In this document: one piece after another, positions 12,838-19,553 of the stretch
How the letters are laid out: every line of letters begins with the position of its first letter
Position numbering within the stretch: position 1 is the first letter of the stretch
Assembly (NCBI GenBank): GCA_963989245.1
Contig: OZ022351.1
Coordinates: 28,625,726-28,689,725 of the forward strand
Source of the DNA: Nansenia antarctica
Taxonomy: Eukaryota > Chordata > Actinopteri > Argentiniformes > Microstomatidae
DNA length: 64,000 nucleotides
Direction: 5' to 3'
Program-made: the position numbers and the translations under genes
The notes under the pieces: generated by a model
What the model was told of the DNA's origin: nothing
Databases searched by the model: none
What the model saw: the letters and a program-made list of their open reading frames with translations, nothing else

Positions 12838-13105
12838 GACCGCCAGGACCAAGCTCCGGACCTGGGGTGATGGGGCCTTTTCAGCCGCAGCCCCGTCCCT
12901 CTGGAAGGCCCTCCCCGACCACATCAGACAGGCCAACACCCTGCCAACATGTACACAGGCCCTCAAAACCCACCTCTTCAAGCTCGCCTTCACCAGTTAA
13001 CCCTCTCCCCCTCCCCCCTTCCCATGTGTCCCCAACATTACTACTCAATCTTTTCAGTTTGTAAAGCGTCTTTGAGTGTCTAGAAAAGCACTATATAAGT
13101 CTAAT

Positions 13106-13158
<53 letters not shown>

Positions 13159-14088
13159 TCCTGAAGCAGCCATCATATCGAGAAAGAAACACAGCTCTAC
13201 AAAGAAAGAACTCCCTAACCCAGAGCATGGAAGTGTGTCTGTCCACTTACTTGACCGGTTCGTCCGAGCAGAAGATTCTAGAACGGTCCATCTCAGAGAT
13301 TCCATTCCCCAGGAACGTTCTCTTGCCCTGGAAGTCCTTGGCCCCCCGCGTGCACTTCCCCTCCAGGTCTGAGAACACCGACACCTCGGCCCCCGCCTTC
13401 ATGACTGAGGACAAAACACACCGCTGCTTAAAGTCTCACAGGCTGTTGATGTCATGACTTTATAGGCAATATCATCTTTTATGATGTCAACAGGCATAAT
13501 AAAGGGCCGATTCACGCCTCGTCGATAACAACGCAACCAGGTTGCCGTGCGACGGTTGTAGAGGAGGTTTGTGTTCCTCGATCTATCGATTTCTCAATGA
13601 GCGACCTGCCGCATAGATGTTGCACTCCATTGATTGGTTGGTTAGTGAACGGAGGCAGAGCTGAAACACTTCTATCAGGAGCTAAAAGCACCGACACAAA
13701 CTATCCTGAGGTAAATACAGGCAGCCTTTGTTTACTAGCTAGATAGCTAGCTAGCTAGCTTTGTTTGTTAGTTAGCCACTCCTGCTACCCTACTTTGACA
13801 GCAGCTGTTCTCAACCATTCATTATGTCATCGGTAATAAGAGTGTGTATGGGTGTTCTATCTAGAGAACATGACACCATTGTGTTTAGGCTACGTAGACG
13901 TATGAATCACACAGAGTACACAAAAGCGTACTAGTCGCCTCTGTGGCTCAGTTGGTAGAGCACAGCGCTAACAACGCTTAGGTTGTGGGTTCGATTCCCG
14001 CTGGGACCATATATGCTAAAATGTAAGTCGCTTTGGATAAAAGCGTCAGCTAAATCACATATATTATTATTTATATACTATATATACA

Positions 14089-14164
<76 letters not shown>

Positions 14165-15626
14165 GGTAATATTATAGTCACACAAGTGTCTCAAAATAAT
14201 GTAGAGGCCTTAAGCTCCACGAAAAGGATCCTAACATGAGGCTAACATCGACGGCTGAGTGCAGCTGCTGTATCTGTATCTGTCTTCTTGTATCTGTATT
14301 TTTTTCCTTTTAATGACAGACACAGTAGAGATTATGACAGGAGGGATGGGTGAGAGAGAGAGAGAAGGGATGACATGCAGGATATGTCCGCGGCTGGAAT
14401 CGAACCGGGATCCCTGCGGTACATGGTCAGCACTTTAATCCCCTACGCCACCTAAGCGCCCCTGCTGTATTTCCTCTCACACTTGGGCGTAGCGAGGATC
14501 CCGGGGGCGAAGACGTGGGCTCCCCTCAGGACGGCACTGCCACACTGGGCCCCCACGATCACCTCAGACCGCAGCTGGGCCACTGGCCTGGGGGGGGGTT
14601 CAGAGGTCAAAGGCCAGTCAAACACCAACACACATGTCACATCTTGCACTATAAACACATACCACCCACACAGGAAGTGACGGTAGTCTCTGTGACACGA
14701 TGACCTCCCATGTGTAAACTTTCATCAGAGGGTCTCACAAAACCCTGTGGGAAACAGTGAGTTGTTGTTGTCAAAGGAAGGCAACTCCGGGGGGGGGGGG
14801 GGGTACTCCACCAATGTCACTAAAGGAAAATCCAGGCTTATTTTTTATAAGTCTCGCGAGACTTACCAAAAATAAATCCAGGTTTTTTTGACAAGTCTCG
14901 AGAAACTTCTCAAAATAAGCCTGGATTTTCCTTTAGCGACGTTGATGGAATACCCCCCAGACCAGTGGAGAGAGTGACGGGGTTCCTACAAGTTTCAACA
15001 AGTAACATTTAAGACCTTTTTAGACTTCTTTGAATATAATTTTAGACCTATTCGCACCACCATAGGATAGCTTTTTGTCATCCTCGAGGTGATGAAATTA
15101 GGGGTTTCACTGCCATACAGACAAAAAAGGAAGCGATTTGGCATTTTTTGGGTTCCAGCTTGATTCATTTCCGCGTTAATAGATGTGGTCGGACTGATTT
15201 CCTTGCAGGATCTCATTTTTAAAACCTAGCACCTCATTTTTAGACCGAATAACTGACATTTGTGACCTTTTTAGGCCTTATGAATTGGATTGCTGGATTT
15301 TAGACTTAACAGCTTTTTAAGACCAGCGCGGGAACCCTGCGTCTGTGGCTGTGTTTTCCCTCTGTTGAAGCGGCCTCCTATCTGGCCGACATTTGGCACG
15401 GCGCTCCTCACATACCTCGGGCCGACGACAGGAAGGAGCAGCACATCTGGAATGTGCGGGTGGGGGAGAATGGTAACCATGGAGACGCTCTCACTCTGAG
15501 TACCACACATCTGGAAGAACACGCAGGGTCAGGGTCAGAGCTGAGGCGCACGCATACGCAAACAAACACAGACTGTGTTGACATCATAAATAAACACACA
15601 CTCTCACACACTCTCACACTCTCAGA

Positions 15627-15660
<34 letters not shown>

Positions 15661-15664
15661 CAGA

Positions 15665-15697
<33 letters not shown>

Positions 15698-16038
15698 ACT
15701 CACACACAACTTCTTAAATCTAAGCCAGTCTGCACTGTCTCTATACTGACAGACACAGGTCTGTATCCACATTGAAAAAACAAACGTTGAATTACCGCCA
15801 CATTTCTGTTACTCCATGTCAGTGCGTTGCGTTTCTCTCTCACCTCACTGCAGACGTCACAGTCTCACCTGTTTCAGTTCTTCCTCCAGCTGGTGGCGGA
15901 TCTCCTCCAGGGGCGCCAGGTGAGTGCTGGCCCGAACACAGGTGAAGGCGGGCGGGTGGGACAGGCAGGACAGCAGCCTCTGGAACCTCCGCTCCGCCTC
16001 CCCCAGCCCCACTGCAGCCAACAGCTGGACCCAAACAC

Positions 16039-16082
<44 letters not shown>

Positions 16083-16583
16083 CTTTTTATTTGTATAGCG
16101 CTTTTCCTGCAAACGTTGCCGCTCAAAGTGCTCCAATCATTATATAATCATCATTGAATTATTTAGTCATTTAAAGGCAATATTAAAAAGATGGGTTTTT
16201 AGTCTTGACTTGAATATGTGTTGAGGTTTGCATCCCTAATGTAAACTGGCAGTGCATTCCACAATCTGGGTGCATAACATGAGAATGCAGCCTCACTAGA
16301 AGACGTTAACGTCAGACAAATTGTTGTACCCTCTGTTCTGGCATTCATTATCATTCATTATCCATGGTGATCTGACAGAGTAAAAGCTTCGCAGTCTTTA
16401 ATGTGACGTAGAGGTCCTTCCTGATTGGCTGCTTTAGATATCTAGCTACGTCAGTCAGTATATATCTGACAGGCTGTGAGTGTCAGTGCAGACAAGTTAA
16501 CCCCTGACCTCGTGGTTTATGAAGGCATTCCTCAGGTAATCGTGAACTTCTGGCTTCAGTGCAATTCGTGGGAAAACGGACAT
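1742..16583 (-). CDS. nsun6: NSUN6, tRNA/mRNA (cytosine-C5) methyltransferase, eleven coding exons
   Basis: The exons (coding order) are 16583-16509, 16024-15869, 15510-15416, 14587-14481, 13404-13251, 12574-12493, 11878-11759, 5833-5689, 4958-4813, 2376-2251 and 1961 to 1788 or 1742. All junctions are GT/AG and the codon phases join exactly, giving 402 codons before the last exon, which fits the known NSUN6 length of about 470 residues. Exon 1 starts MSVFPRIALKPE. Exons 4-5 hold the PUA domain (VGAQCGSAVLRGAHV). Exon 7 carries the AdoMet loop (DMCAAPGGKT), exon 9 the PC motif (DAPCSG) and exon 10 the TC motif (YSTCT). In the known family the TC cysteine is the nucleophile and the PC cysteine assists release; the enzyme methylates C72 of tRNA-Cys and tRNA-Thr and CUCCA sites in mRNAs. 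Intron 7 is enlarged by an L1-Tx1 insertion. Oddities are amplified exon ends at exons 9 and 10 and a frame break in the last exon. Confidence 0.93.
1984..2290 (-). repeat. Amplified NSUN6 exon 10 end plus donor plus (CA)n
   Basis: The last ~37 bases of exon 10 with its GTAC donor occur four times in tandem: the parental copy near 2251-2287 and three more near 2167-2201, 2097-2132 and 2024-2060. Each is separated by 20-45 bp of (TG)n on the plus strand. The copies are near-identical; one has GAGGCTGC for GGGGCTGC. Each retains CAG|GTAC, giving four consecutive potential splice donors. Confidence 0.9.
2251..2376 (-). CDS. nsun6: NSUN6 exon 10 (TC catalytic motif)
   Basis: This is a 42-codon, phase 0-0 exon starting AVRLLRRGG, containing YSTCTVTLEENEEQVAW and ending CLTLQPQ. 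The cysteine of STCT corresponds to the catalytic nucleophile of the NOL1/NOP2/SUN family. The donor reads CCCCAG|GTACACAC, so the intron becomes (CA)n four bases after the exon ends. Three partial copies of the exon end follow downstream. Confidence 0.92.
2400..2600. repeat. (CA)n and CAGA-rich microsatellite in intron 9
   Basis: (CA)n broken by CAGACA, GTCATGCA and CGCG interruptions. It has no gene content. Confidence 0.9.
2603..2868 (+). mobile_element. tRNA-derived SINE
   Basis: The tRNA-like head has a box A-like segment (CTCAGGAGGTAGAG) and a box B-like GGTTTGAGCCC. It is followed by a conserved body (GACACTGAACCCCAAATTG, GAGAGGCCGTTGTAAAGCG) and a GGCGCTATATAAG tail. The same family lies on the minus strand at 5.9-6.2 kb (split by a LINE) and at 41.45-41.73 kb. 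Confidence 0.85.
3371..3780. repeat. (TG)n/TATG-rich microsatellite in NSUN6 intron 9
   Basis: TG-rich tract with TATG, GTGAGTG and ATTATG interruptions, continuous with the exon-end array that starts at 3782. Bases 2870-3370 between the SINE and this tract hold a poly(C) run (3004-3022) and no recognisable gene. Confidence 0.9.
3782..4830 (-). repeat. Amplified NSUN6 exon 9 end plus donor plus (CA)n, 17 copies
   Basis: The minus-strand block CTCTTCACCACGGTCTG, the last 12 bases of exon 9 plus its donor, occurs 17 times between 3782 and 4830, separated by 10-70 bp of (CA)n. The highest-coordinate copy is the real exon end; the others carry the same ACG|GTCTGT junction, and one at about 4610 has CATGG for CACGG. 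Five copies have a short internal duplication (GACCAGACC on the plus strand). CA repeats have no stop codons, so long Thr-His open frames cross the array; these are not evidence of a protein. Confidence 0.93.
4813..4958 (-). CDS. nsun6: NSUN6 exon 9 (PC motif)
   Basis: Acceptor CCCTCCAG, then GPPFPPESFDRVLLDAPCSG and onward to YQPLQRKLFTT. DAPCSG is motif IV of the NSUN fold. The donor is ACG|GTCTGT, which has G at +5 but otherwise departs from GTAAGT. It leads directly into the amplified exon-end array. Confidence 0.93.
5190..5610. mobile_element. Palindromic element with telomere-like core in AT repeats
   Basis: The inverted arms GTTACGGTACATGTGGGA...AACTAGGGTTAGG (5329-5374) and CCTAACCCTAGTT...CCCACATGTACCGTAAC (5468-5501) enclose CCCTAA/CCCTACC-type repeats at 5407-5452. 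Both sides are (TA)n with CAGTATATAT units. It looks like a MITE inserted in, or carrying, TA repeats. It is in NSUN6 intron 8. Confidence 0.65.
5689..5833 (-). CDS. nsun6: NSUN6 exon 8
   Basis: Acceptor TCTCACAG followed by GEVVALDKCKSKVERIRQNA, the helix and strand after the AdoMet loop, then KAVSSDPGQEPD and donor GACG|GTACGG. The duplicated segment starts at 5848, only 15 bp upstream of this exon, so segment B has no counterpart. Confidence 0.9.
5930..6203 (-). mobile_element. tRNA-derived SINE, 3' part, split by L1-Tx1 LINE
   Basis: Minus-strand copy of the 2603-2868 SINE family with box B (GGTTCGAGCC). Its tRNA-like 5' head continues at 11646-11688 beyond the LINE. The intact version is at 41447-41728. 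Confidence 0.85.
6470..10312 (-). CDS. LINE ORF2: endonuclease-reverse transcriptase
   Basis: A 1280-residue uninterrupted frame. The N-terminal ~240 residues are an APE-like endonuclease (VNTNGLRD, LQETHW, GDYNVV, SDHDA). The RT domain occupies about 470-760 with NKSPGSDGL, LLSLDLNKAFDRV, RQGCPLS and catalytic YADD near residue 699. A cysteine-rich motif (CDVCGIQDENLMHMLFEC) lies near 1135. Such proteins nick the target and copy the element RNA by target-primed reverse transcription. The layout and zinc-knuckle ORF1 suggest the L1/Tx1 group. The intact frame suggests a young insertion. The ATG lies one base beyond the end of ORF1. Confidence 0.9.
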   Translation of the reverse strand: MAVYMIFFFVILTMVRVVAVNTNGLRDRKKMELVLAAYREEIICLQETHWTEDIMEDVRRRWNGQVYVSNGTVYACGVAILVKNGVVKNVRNIMNDNEGRVVGVGFEYQGIEYALYCIYAPNVDKYRKVFFESLKEKCVGNCIMVGDYNVVVDRLDVTRGVKFRNDPSRPVLLEMMRTRGMVDIWREGHPDAQVFSRRQMVMGVLRQSRIDLCLVKREVRHLVGRVEYRFMAFSDHDAQSFQLGARNVGGRGGTWCFNASLLKDRRFGVIVRECVSVAMEDQMYESDVCVWWEGMKDKLKAVIIAFAKLRGKERVREERDLQKRLAIEQERVDNIPGHDLAEYLRVREDLRELEKRKCEGALVRSRARYVVEGERSTAFFLGLEKRQKEKGKIKELENDNGEIITDLVGIMDTVQSFYTDLYTSGGVNEECMNKVLEAVEARVTEEEGKMCDADLRVEEVKTAIMGLNPNKSPGSDGLTAEFYKAFVDILAPILCRVYTCMGNKRVVPDSMGLGVLTLLYKGKGDRNKLKNYRALSLLNCDYKTIAKVLANRLNKVMKNMIAPTQAYGVPGRDVAENMCTLRDVVKDMREEGGLLLSLDLNKAFDRVEHVFLLKTMEHFGIGTVMRDWIELLYKNARSKVKIDGLLTDSFPLGRSIRQGCPLSALLYSISVEPLAAYIKQEKEIKGINMPGGGVSIIHQYADDTTCTVRDVNSVNKIMGCVNIYGKASGAKVNVDKSEMLCIGGVNTDNCVFDLKIVKGMIKVLGIYLGEDDREAVDYTWTGVLNKIRTTLNYWKQRNMKLKGKVVIVNALLMSKYVYVLGVLNVPEWVLKETRMLVSDFLWRGKGVKIAYDVLVADYDKGGLKLVDLEVKMRAMRVRTVKRFLYGEEGHGWKGYFREWVHRCGGGGDYGLLMCFKVRMYDRVPEFYKEVFKAWGSFLPQVGYECEKRGEILNVPVLLNPVIRREGKMLESRSFWRAGLIRVRDFRYEVVPGFLSEQAIIEVVRETDEETRRGEIVSMYNKIKQSIPGEWVSRLDRELKGKEQTELPKLRLGKGETVRDFSAVKVKECYWALLESRVKEPAAEKVWRQVFPGLEVKNIWRNLFLKYNSLECTHFDFMLRHNRVYTKVVLHQVDRTVSRECDVCGIQDENLMHMLFECREMKGFEERLKGLVKKHWGVEVVGMQEWRRMVVFGVEGKRRGVNIWCLNYVLSQARYAIYLRRNLARFEGKWITVWKVFEGLVRKNVGLMHKTGQKDFEKLFIRDCGFIRVGVDGGLEFDLDF
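10314..11477 (-). CDS. LINE ORF1: zinc-knuckle, acidic-tail RNA-binding protein
   Basis: A 387-residue frame. The N-terminal ~190 residues form an RRM-like or gag-like region. Two CCHC knuckles follow (CRLCIKPGHVIREC, CYKCNKQGHYAREC) near residues 180-212, then a long Glu-rich segment (about 225-275) encoded by TCC/CTC repeats, and a basic C-terminus. It presumably binds element RNA. ORF1 with CCHC knuckles is usual in Tx1-type elements. Confidence 0.85.
   Translation of the reverse strand: MATNNANGMDDDNSNTDKRYDASLTVEVRLEQGSNITMMEMLRGIKEVCGNVEGCRDKGDRKYEITLASRRGKDKLTDGFMIKDVRIMGRDLAVDEMVVSFLHLPVYLKDDVIRYRLESWGVKAVSPIKRKTWPGTDIADGTRYMKVKFTEEVRSLPYSTKFETLVGVDHFRVIHDKQVRVCRLCIKPGHVIRECPEFVCYKCNKQGHYARECMGRRYDGGERVSSDEEGEKEEEKEEEKEEEEEVVEEEEEEEGDEEEEMEGEEEEVVEEEVVETQGEGGERSHEDVTEGGGQAEVVEETQMEPEVERGAEGPGPVEMEGKEREEIGASLDNAVRDGEMDEAGPSTEGVGKRKGSDEGLYADVQRVRTRSGRGAKGAQGKKTKVGK
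11646..11688 (-). mobile_element. tRNA-derived SINE, 5' head, split by LINE
   Basis: This is the remaining 5' part of the SINE interrupted at 6203, including GGCTGTGGTGCAGGAGGTAGAG. It corresponds to 41696-41728. Confidence 0.8.
11759..11878 (-). CDS. nsun6: NSUN6 exon 7 (AdoMet-binding)
   Basis: A 40-codon exon, NLPSVVVGHVLGPRPGERIL then DMCAAPGGKT, ending ALMGGQ, with donor CAG|GTGAGA. The glycine-rich loop binds S-adenosylmethionine. It is duplicated at 41807-41926. Confidence 0.93.
11905..12470 (-). mobile_element. L2-type LINE 3' fragment interrupted by a MITE
   Basis: The minus strand reads ...SPSLSTFKSHLNAYLFSHAYN, the C-terminal signature of L2-group ORF2, followed by a 3' UTR ending in CACTATATAAATACAATG and (ATT)n/(ATC)n. 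A foldback element at 12232-12414 splits the coding remnant. The same arrangement is at about 41950-42540. Confidence 0.7.
12232..12414. mobile_element. Foldback MITE (near-perfect ~85 bp inverted repeat)
   Basis: The arms TAGGGCTTACACACCGG...GCGAACG and CGTTCGCCAGAC...CCGGTGTGAAAGCCCTA are nearly complementary over about 85 bp around a ~15 bp loop (ATACACTGGTATGAA). Its GC content is higher than the surroundings. The paralogous element is at 42307-42494. Confidence 0.85.
12493..12574 (-). CDS. nsun6: NSUN6 exon 6
   Basis: Encodes GVGIRMVEPLYQSPSFDGVL and PSLVFLQ between the PUA and methyltransferase domains. Acceptor TTCTAG, donor CAG|GTACGT. Duplicated at 42573-42654. Confidence 0.9.
12740..13160 (+). 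mobile_element. L2-type LINE 3' end with (ATT)n tails
   Basis: The plus strand encodes the L2 ORF2 C-terminus (GDGAFSAAAPSLWKALPDH, ...ALKTHLFKLAF), then the 3' UTR CTTTGAGTGTCTAGAAAAGC and TATATAAG leading into (ATT)n. A second (ATT)n-ended tail lies just upstream (12755-12836). Paralogous at 42820-43228. Confidence 0.75.
13251..13404 (-). CDS. nsun6: NSUN6 exon 5 (PUA domain)
   Basis: Reads (F)MKAGAEVSVFSDLEGKC, then FLGNGISEMDRSRIF, ending EPVK. Acceptor CCTCAG, donor CAA|GTAAGT. Duplicated at 43321-43474. Confidence 0.9.
13933..14060 (+). mobile_element. tRNA-derived SINE with (TA)n tail
   Basis: The tRNA-like head has box A (TGGCTCAGTTGGTAGAGC) and box B (GGTTCGATTCC). The fish SINE tail GTCGCTTTGGATAAAAGCG follows, then TCAGCTAAAT and (TA)n to 14162. 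The acceptor stem does not pair, so it is not a tRNA gene. Paralogous at 43975-44100. Confidence 0.8.
14290..14463 (-). mobile_element. Second tRNA-derived SINE, minus strand
   Basis: The minus strand shows GGCGTAGGGGATTAAAGTGC and box B GGTTCGATTCCAG, followed by CTGCATGTCATCCC, (CT)n and an A-rich end. In segment B about 80 internal bases are missing (44342-44350 junction). Confidence 0.65.
14481..14587 (-). CDS. nsun6: NSUN6 exon 4 (PUA domain start)
   Basis: Reads (R)PVAQLRSEVIVGAQCGSAV, then LRGAHVFAPGILATPK. The acceptor is a C-run ending CAG; the donor is AAGT|GTGAGA. Duplicated at 44405-44511. Confidence 0.9.
14790..14958. mobile_element. MITE, same family as 241-354
   Basis: About 47 bp inverted arms (GGTACTCCACCAATGTCACT / AGCGACGTTGATGGAATACC, with AAAGGAAAATCCAGGC inside) and two TCTCG(C)GAGA central motifs. 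It is flanked by a poly(G) run. Paralogous at 44713-44880. Confidence 0.75.
15416..15510 (-). CDS. nsun6: NSUN6 exon 3
   Basis: Reads MCGTQSESVSMVTILPHPHI, then PDVLLLPVVGPR. Acceptor TTCCAG, donor GAG|GTATGT. Duplicated at 45338-45432. Confidence 0.9.
15626..15707. repeat. (CA)n microsatellite in intron 2
   Basis: Two (CA)n blocks with CACTCACACTCAGACA interruptions. The equivalent site in segment B (45553-46653) is split by a transposon. Confidence 0.95.
15869..16024 (-). CDS. nsun6: NSUN6 exon 2
   Basis: A 52-codon exon, LLAAVGLGEAERRFQRLLSC, then LSHPPAFTCVRASTHLAP, ending EEELKQ, with phase 0-0. Duplicated at 46872-47027. Confidence 0.9.
16036..16372 (-). mobile_element. Degenerate L2-type LINE 3' end
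   Basis: The minus strand keeps WNALP-like coding traces, then GCAACGTTTGCAGGAAAAGC, GCTATACAAATAAAAG and (ATT)n. The same tail family occurs at 17102-17158, 27583-27650, 47040-47380, 58755-58825 and 63541-63680. Confidence 0.7.
16509..16583 (-). CDS. nsun6: NSUN6 exon 1 (start codon)
   Basis: ATG at 16583-16581 in context AAGAAATGTCC. It encodes MSVFPRIALKPEVHDYLRNA and FINHE, with donor GAG|GTCAGG. Duplicated at 47509-47583. Confidence 0.9.
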
Positions 16584-17947
16584 TTCTTTACGCACTAGAG
16601 TTTAAAGATGATAAAAAAATAAATATAAAGTCAATCTCGACTTGAACAAAGAAGGCTTGCAACTCCCTGACCATCATAATAATAATAATCATAATCCATC
16701 ATAATAATCATAATCCCTGTGTCATCATAATATTGTTTTATTAGTAGAATCCCCATTAGCTATATAACACTGGCAGTTACACGAACCGCTTCTTATTGTG
16801 GCTGACATACACTTTAACATTCAGAGTGAGAAGATTTGAGTATAATTATACAAAGTCATGGATTCGAGTCAAAAAGCCTTTAACCCGTTTCCACGTTACT
16901 CACATTTGGACACGGACCTGCTTCGTCCGACACTTCCTCATACGTCATAGATATGTGTGCACGTGGTGTAGCTGGTAGTTGTAGTTCTCATGTTTATAAT
17001 GTAGTCCGTTCTCTCACGCATGACATTTCAATGATAATTCTACTATGTGCTGGACTGGTACTTTACTGGTGTGATGTAATGATTGGGAATACGGTCAATT
17101 ACACTTGCAGGAAAAGTGCTATACAAATAAAAGTTATTATTATTATTATTATTATTATCAACCATTCATAATAAATAATTTAAATGTAATAAACTCATAT
17201 CACAGAGAATTGATACCCAGCCTGATTACTCTTTATAAAACATCACAACGTTTTGGGATTCTCATAGATTTTTATTGAAGTTCAACATCATTTTTCAGCT
17301 TTGCAAACCTGATTACCAATGCAGGCAACTATGAAGGTGGTCTCTGGAGAGGCTCAAACAACAAAAAACAAACAAACCCCAAAAAAATCTTCAGGCTTCC
17401 CAGCTCAAAACCGTTAGGCAAAGGTAAGATGCTGTAATGGGACCAGATAGACCAGATAGAAGGCCCTCACTACTCTGGCTACTCGTCGATGTGTCAGCCG
17501 ATGTATTCATGTCGATGTATTCATGTATTTGCCAGACTGACAACGAGAGGTGTCTCGTGATCACTTATCACAGTCATCAGACATGATGATGTCATAATTA
17601 GCGCTCAGGTGACATCACAGTACACACACACTCTCTCTCCCCCCCCCCCCCCCCCCCCATGTTGTTTTCCCTTACAATGTAGCAGAAGCAGAAGGTCAAA
17701 CAGAAAATGATGATACACCACCAACGCCTAGACTTCTCTTCTGCTCAAGGAGAACCACTCCGCTCAGCCTAAAAAAAAACTCCATAATAATTCAAGCATA
17801 ATTCAAGATAAAAAAAAGTGTCAGTAGTACAGTTTACATTCCATCGATCTGTCAAAGTATTCACTGTGTAGTACAGAATGGACAAGCGGAAGATAACCTG
17901 CAAAGACACAGAGGGGACCGTCAAAAAGCCACACGTTACCTTTAGAC

Positions 17948-18206
17948 CAGGGCCGGTCCTAGGCATTTAGGTGCCCTAGGTATGATTTGATGCCCCCTCC
18001 CCCAAAATTTTAGGGGTGCCACCACCACATTAAGCCACCAGCACTGCCTCATCACCACCCACACATTCAACAGTAAAAATATGGACAACAATGGTTTCAA
18101 GACAAAACTATTGTATATATTATTGTTTATTTTTTCTGTTGGCGCCCTCCAGGCATTTGGCACCCTAGGCGATCGCCTAGTTCGCCTATGCCTAGGACCG
18201 GCCCTG
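17948..18206. mobile_element. Short nonautonomous DNA transposon with long TIRs
   Basis: CAGGGCCGGTCCTAGGCAT at the left and its inverse ATGCCTAGGACCGGCCCTG at the right bound 259 bp with no coding. The flanking 8 bp match poorly, so the duplication is old. Paralogous at 48965-49223. The stretch 17159-17947 holds a poly(C) run (17639-17658), an AATAAA on the minus strand near 17270 and no recognisable gene. Confidence 0.8.
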
Positions 18207-18249
18207 CTGTGACAGGCTGTGAAGGTGTCCTGAAAAGCCTTCCCTTTAC

Positions 18250-18579
18250 CCAGCCTGGGCGATTGGCCCACTCCTATGGAGACTAGAGCCAGTTGTAGGG
18301 TGGAGCCTAGACCTCCACAACCTCCCAGTTTGGTGGACCGGTCTACCCAATGCAGCTTGGGCTCACGTCAAAAGAGGAGAGGTAAAATAAAGCGCAAGGA
18401 TTCGTCTTACACAGATGAGGAGGCTTAAACGTGTGAAAAAGCTACGGGAGGTCAGCTCAGATCAAAACTCAGACTCCAGATTATCAGACTCATCAACAAG
18501 TTGCCAGAGCAGTGAGATTAATGATGAGGTGATGACCCGCGAGGCTCACAGAGACAGTCCTGAAAGTCCTTGGTTATAA
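18250..18579 (+). pseudogene. Unidentified coding-like fragment, Ser-rich, one frameshift
   Basis: A frame ending ...GKIKRKDSSYTDEEA at TAA 18422 is continued after a one-base shift by ATG 18415, which reads LKRVKKLREVSSDQNSDSRL and then a Ser/Asp-rich tail ending DSPESPWL at TAA 18579. Codon use and the alternating basic and Ser/Asp-rich segments look protein-derived. I do not recognise the gene. It is repeated at about 49267-49596 in segment B, so it predates the duplication. The next ~970 bp to 19553 hold the likely 3' UTR of the SNTX-like gene. Confidence 0.35.
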
Positions 18580-19491
18580 TTTTTAGATGACTAAATCTAA
18601 ATCTAAATCTAAGTGTCTTTGTAGGACAATCTACTCTGTATACTGCAATTACACCTAGTGACAATAGTGGCAAACGCACAAGCAACAAAAGATAACCACA
18701 AGTGTAATTATTTTCTTTATTAATAAAGATTTTTAAATGATGTTACCCATTGTATTATCTTAGTTTAAACAAAATGTATTTTTTAATTCTGTTTATTGAT
18801 CCATCTAAACAATTGCATTAGACATACAGAGTGCTCCCACAAACACATACAGTGTAAACATACAGTAACAATATTGACACTCAGCGCTCTGAGCTCTGTA
18901 ATCAGTAATCACACGAATGGAATTAGTTAATGGAGAGCATGTAAAACCTATAATCGTTGATCATGAAATAAAACATTGCAACAAGCACTATGCAGACATC
19001 TTACTGATTACAGCCAAACATTGTACAGAATCATAGACAGAGAAAATACATTTGATTCTTCTTAATAACTTTAAATGTCATACAAATAACAGTAAAAGTA
19101 AATTCTAGGCAAGGCAAGTTTATTTGTATAGGAAAAAATACATTGATAGAAATGTTTGTGTTTAATCATAACTGCTGCAAAACATGAAGGTTTTTAGCTT
19201 AGTTTAAATATTTTAAGGGTTTGGGCCTGTTCTAAACAATCAAGATCCGGTTATTGAGAATACATCAACATTAAAATTAAATTGCAAATGGACAGAGATT
19301 TAATTAATTAAAGACAAGCATAACAAATAAATGTGGAAACATTGCAGCTGACTTTGAACTTCCTACATCTAACATTCTAAGTCAGTTCTAAACAATAATA
19401 CAAATGAAAATTGTGTAATCATTATGTTAAACCTGTAAGGTCAGATTTCTGTTGAACTGTTAAAAGAACATGAGAGGGTGATGTCATTGTG

Positions 19492-19497
19492 TTTATT
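19492..19497 (-). terminator. Candidate poly(A) signal of SNTX-like gene A
   Basis: AATAAA on the minus strand about 57 bp past the stop codon, conserved at 50509-50514 in copy B. Confidence 0.5.
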
Positions 19498-19553
19498 TTC
19501 TTGAATCATTTTCTATTCTAATCTATCATATGTAAGATGAAAGCTCCCAAAGT

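Noticed and set aside
12787..13305. Open frames with poly-Leu, poly-Ile, poly-Tyr or poly-Asn
   Set aside because: Translations of (ATT)n tails of L2-type repeats.
13933..14010. A possible tRNA gene with box A and box B
   Set aside because: The 5' and 3' ends do not pair as an acceptor stem, and a SINE tail follows directly; the same unit occurs in segment B.
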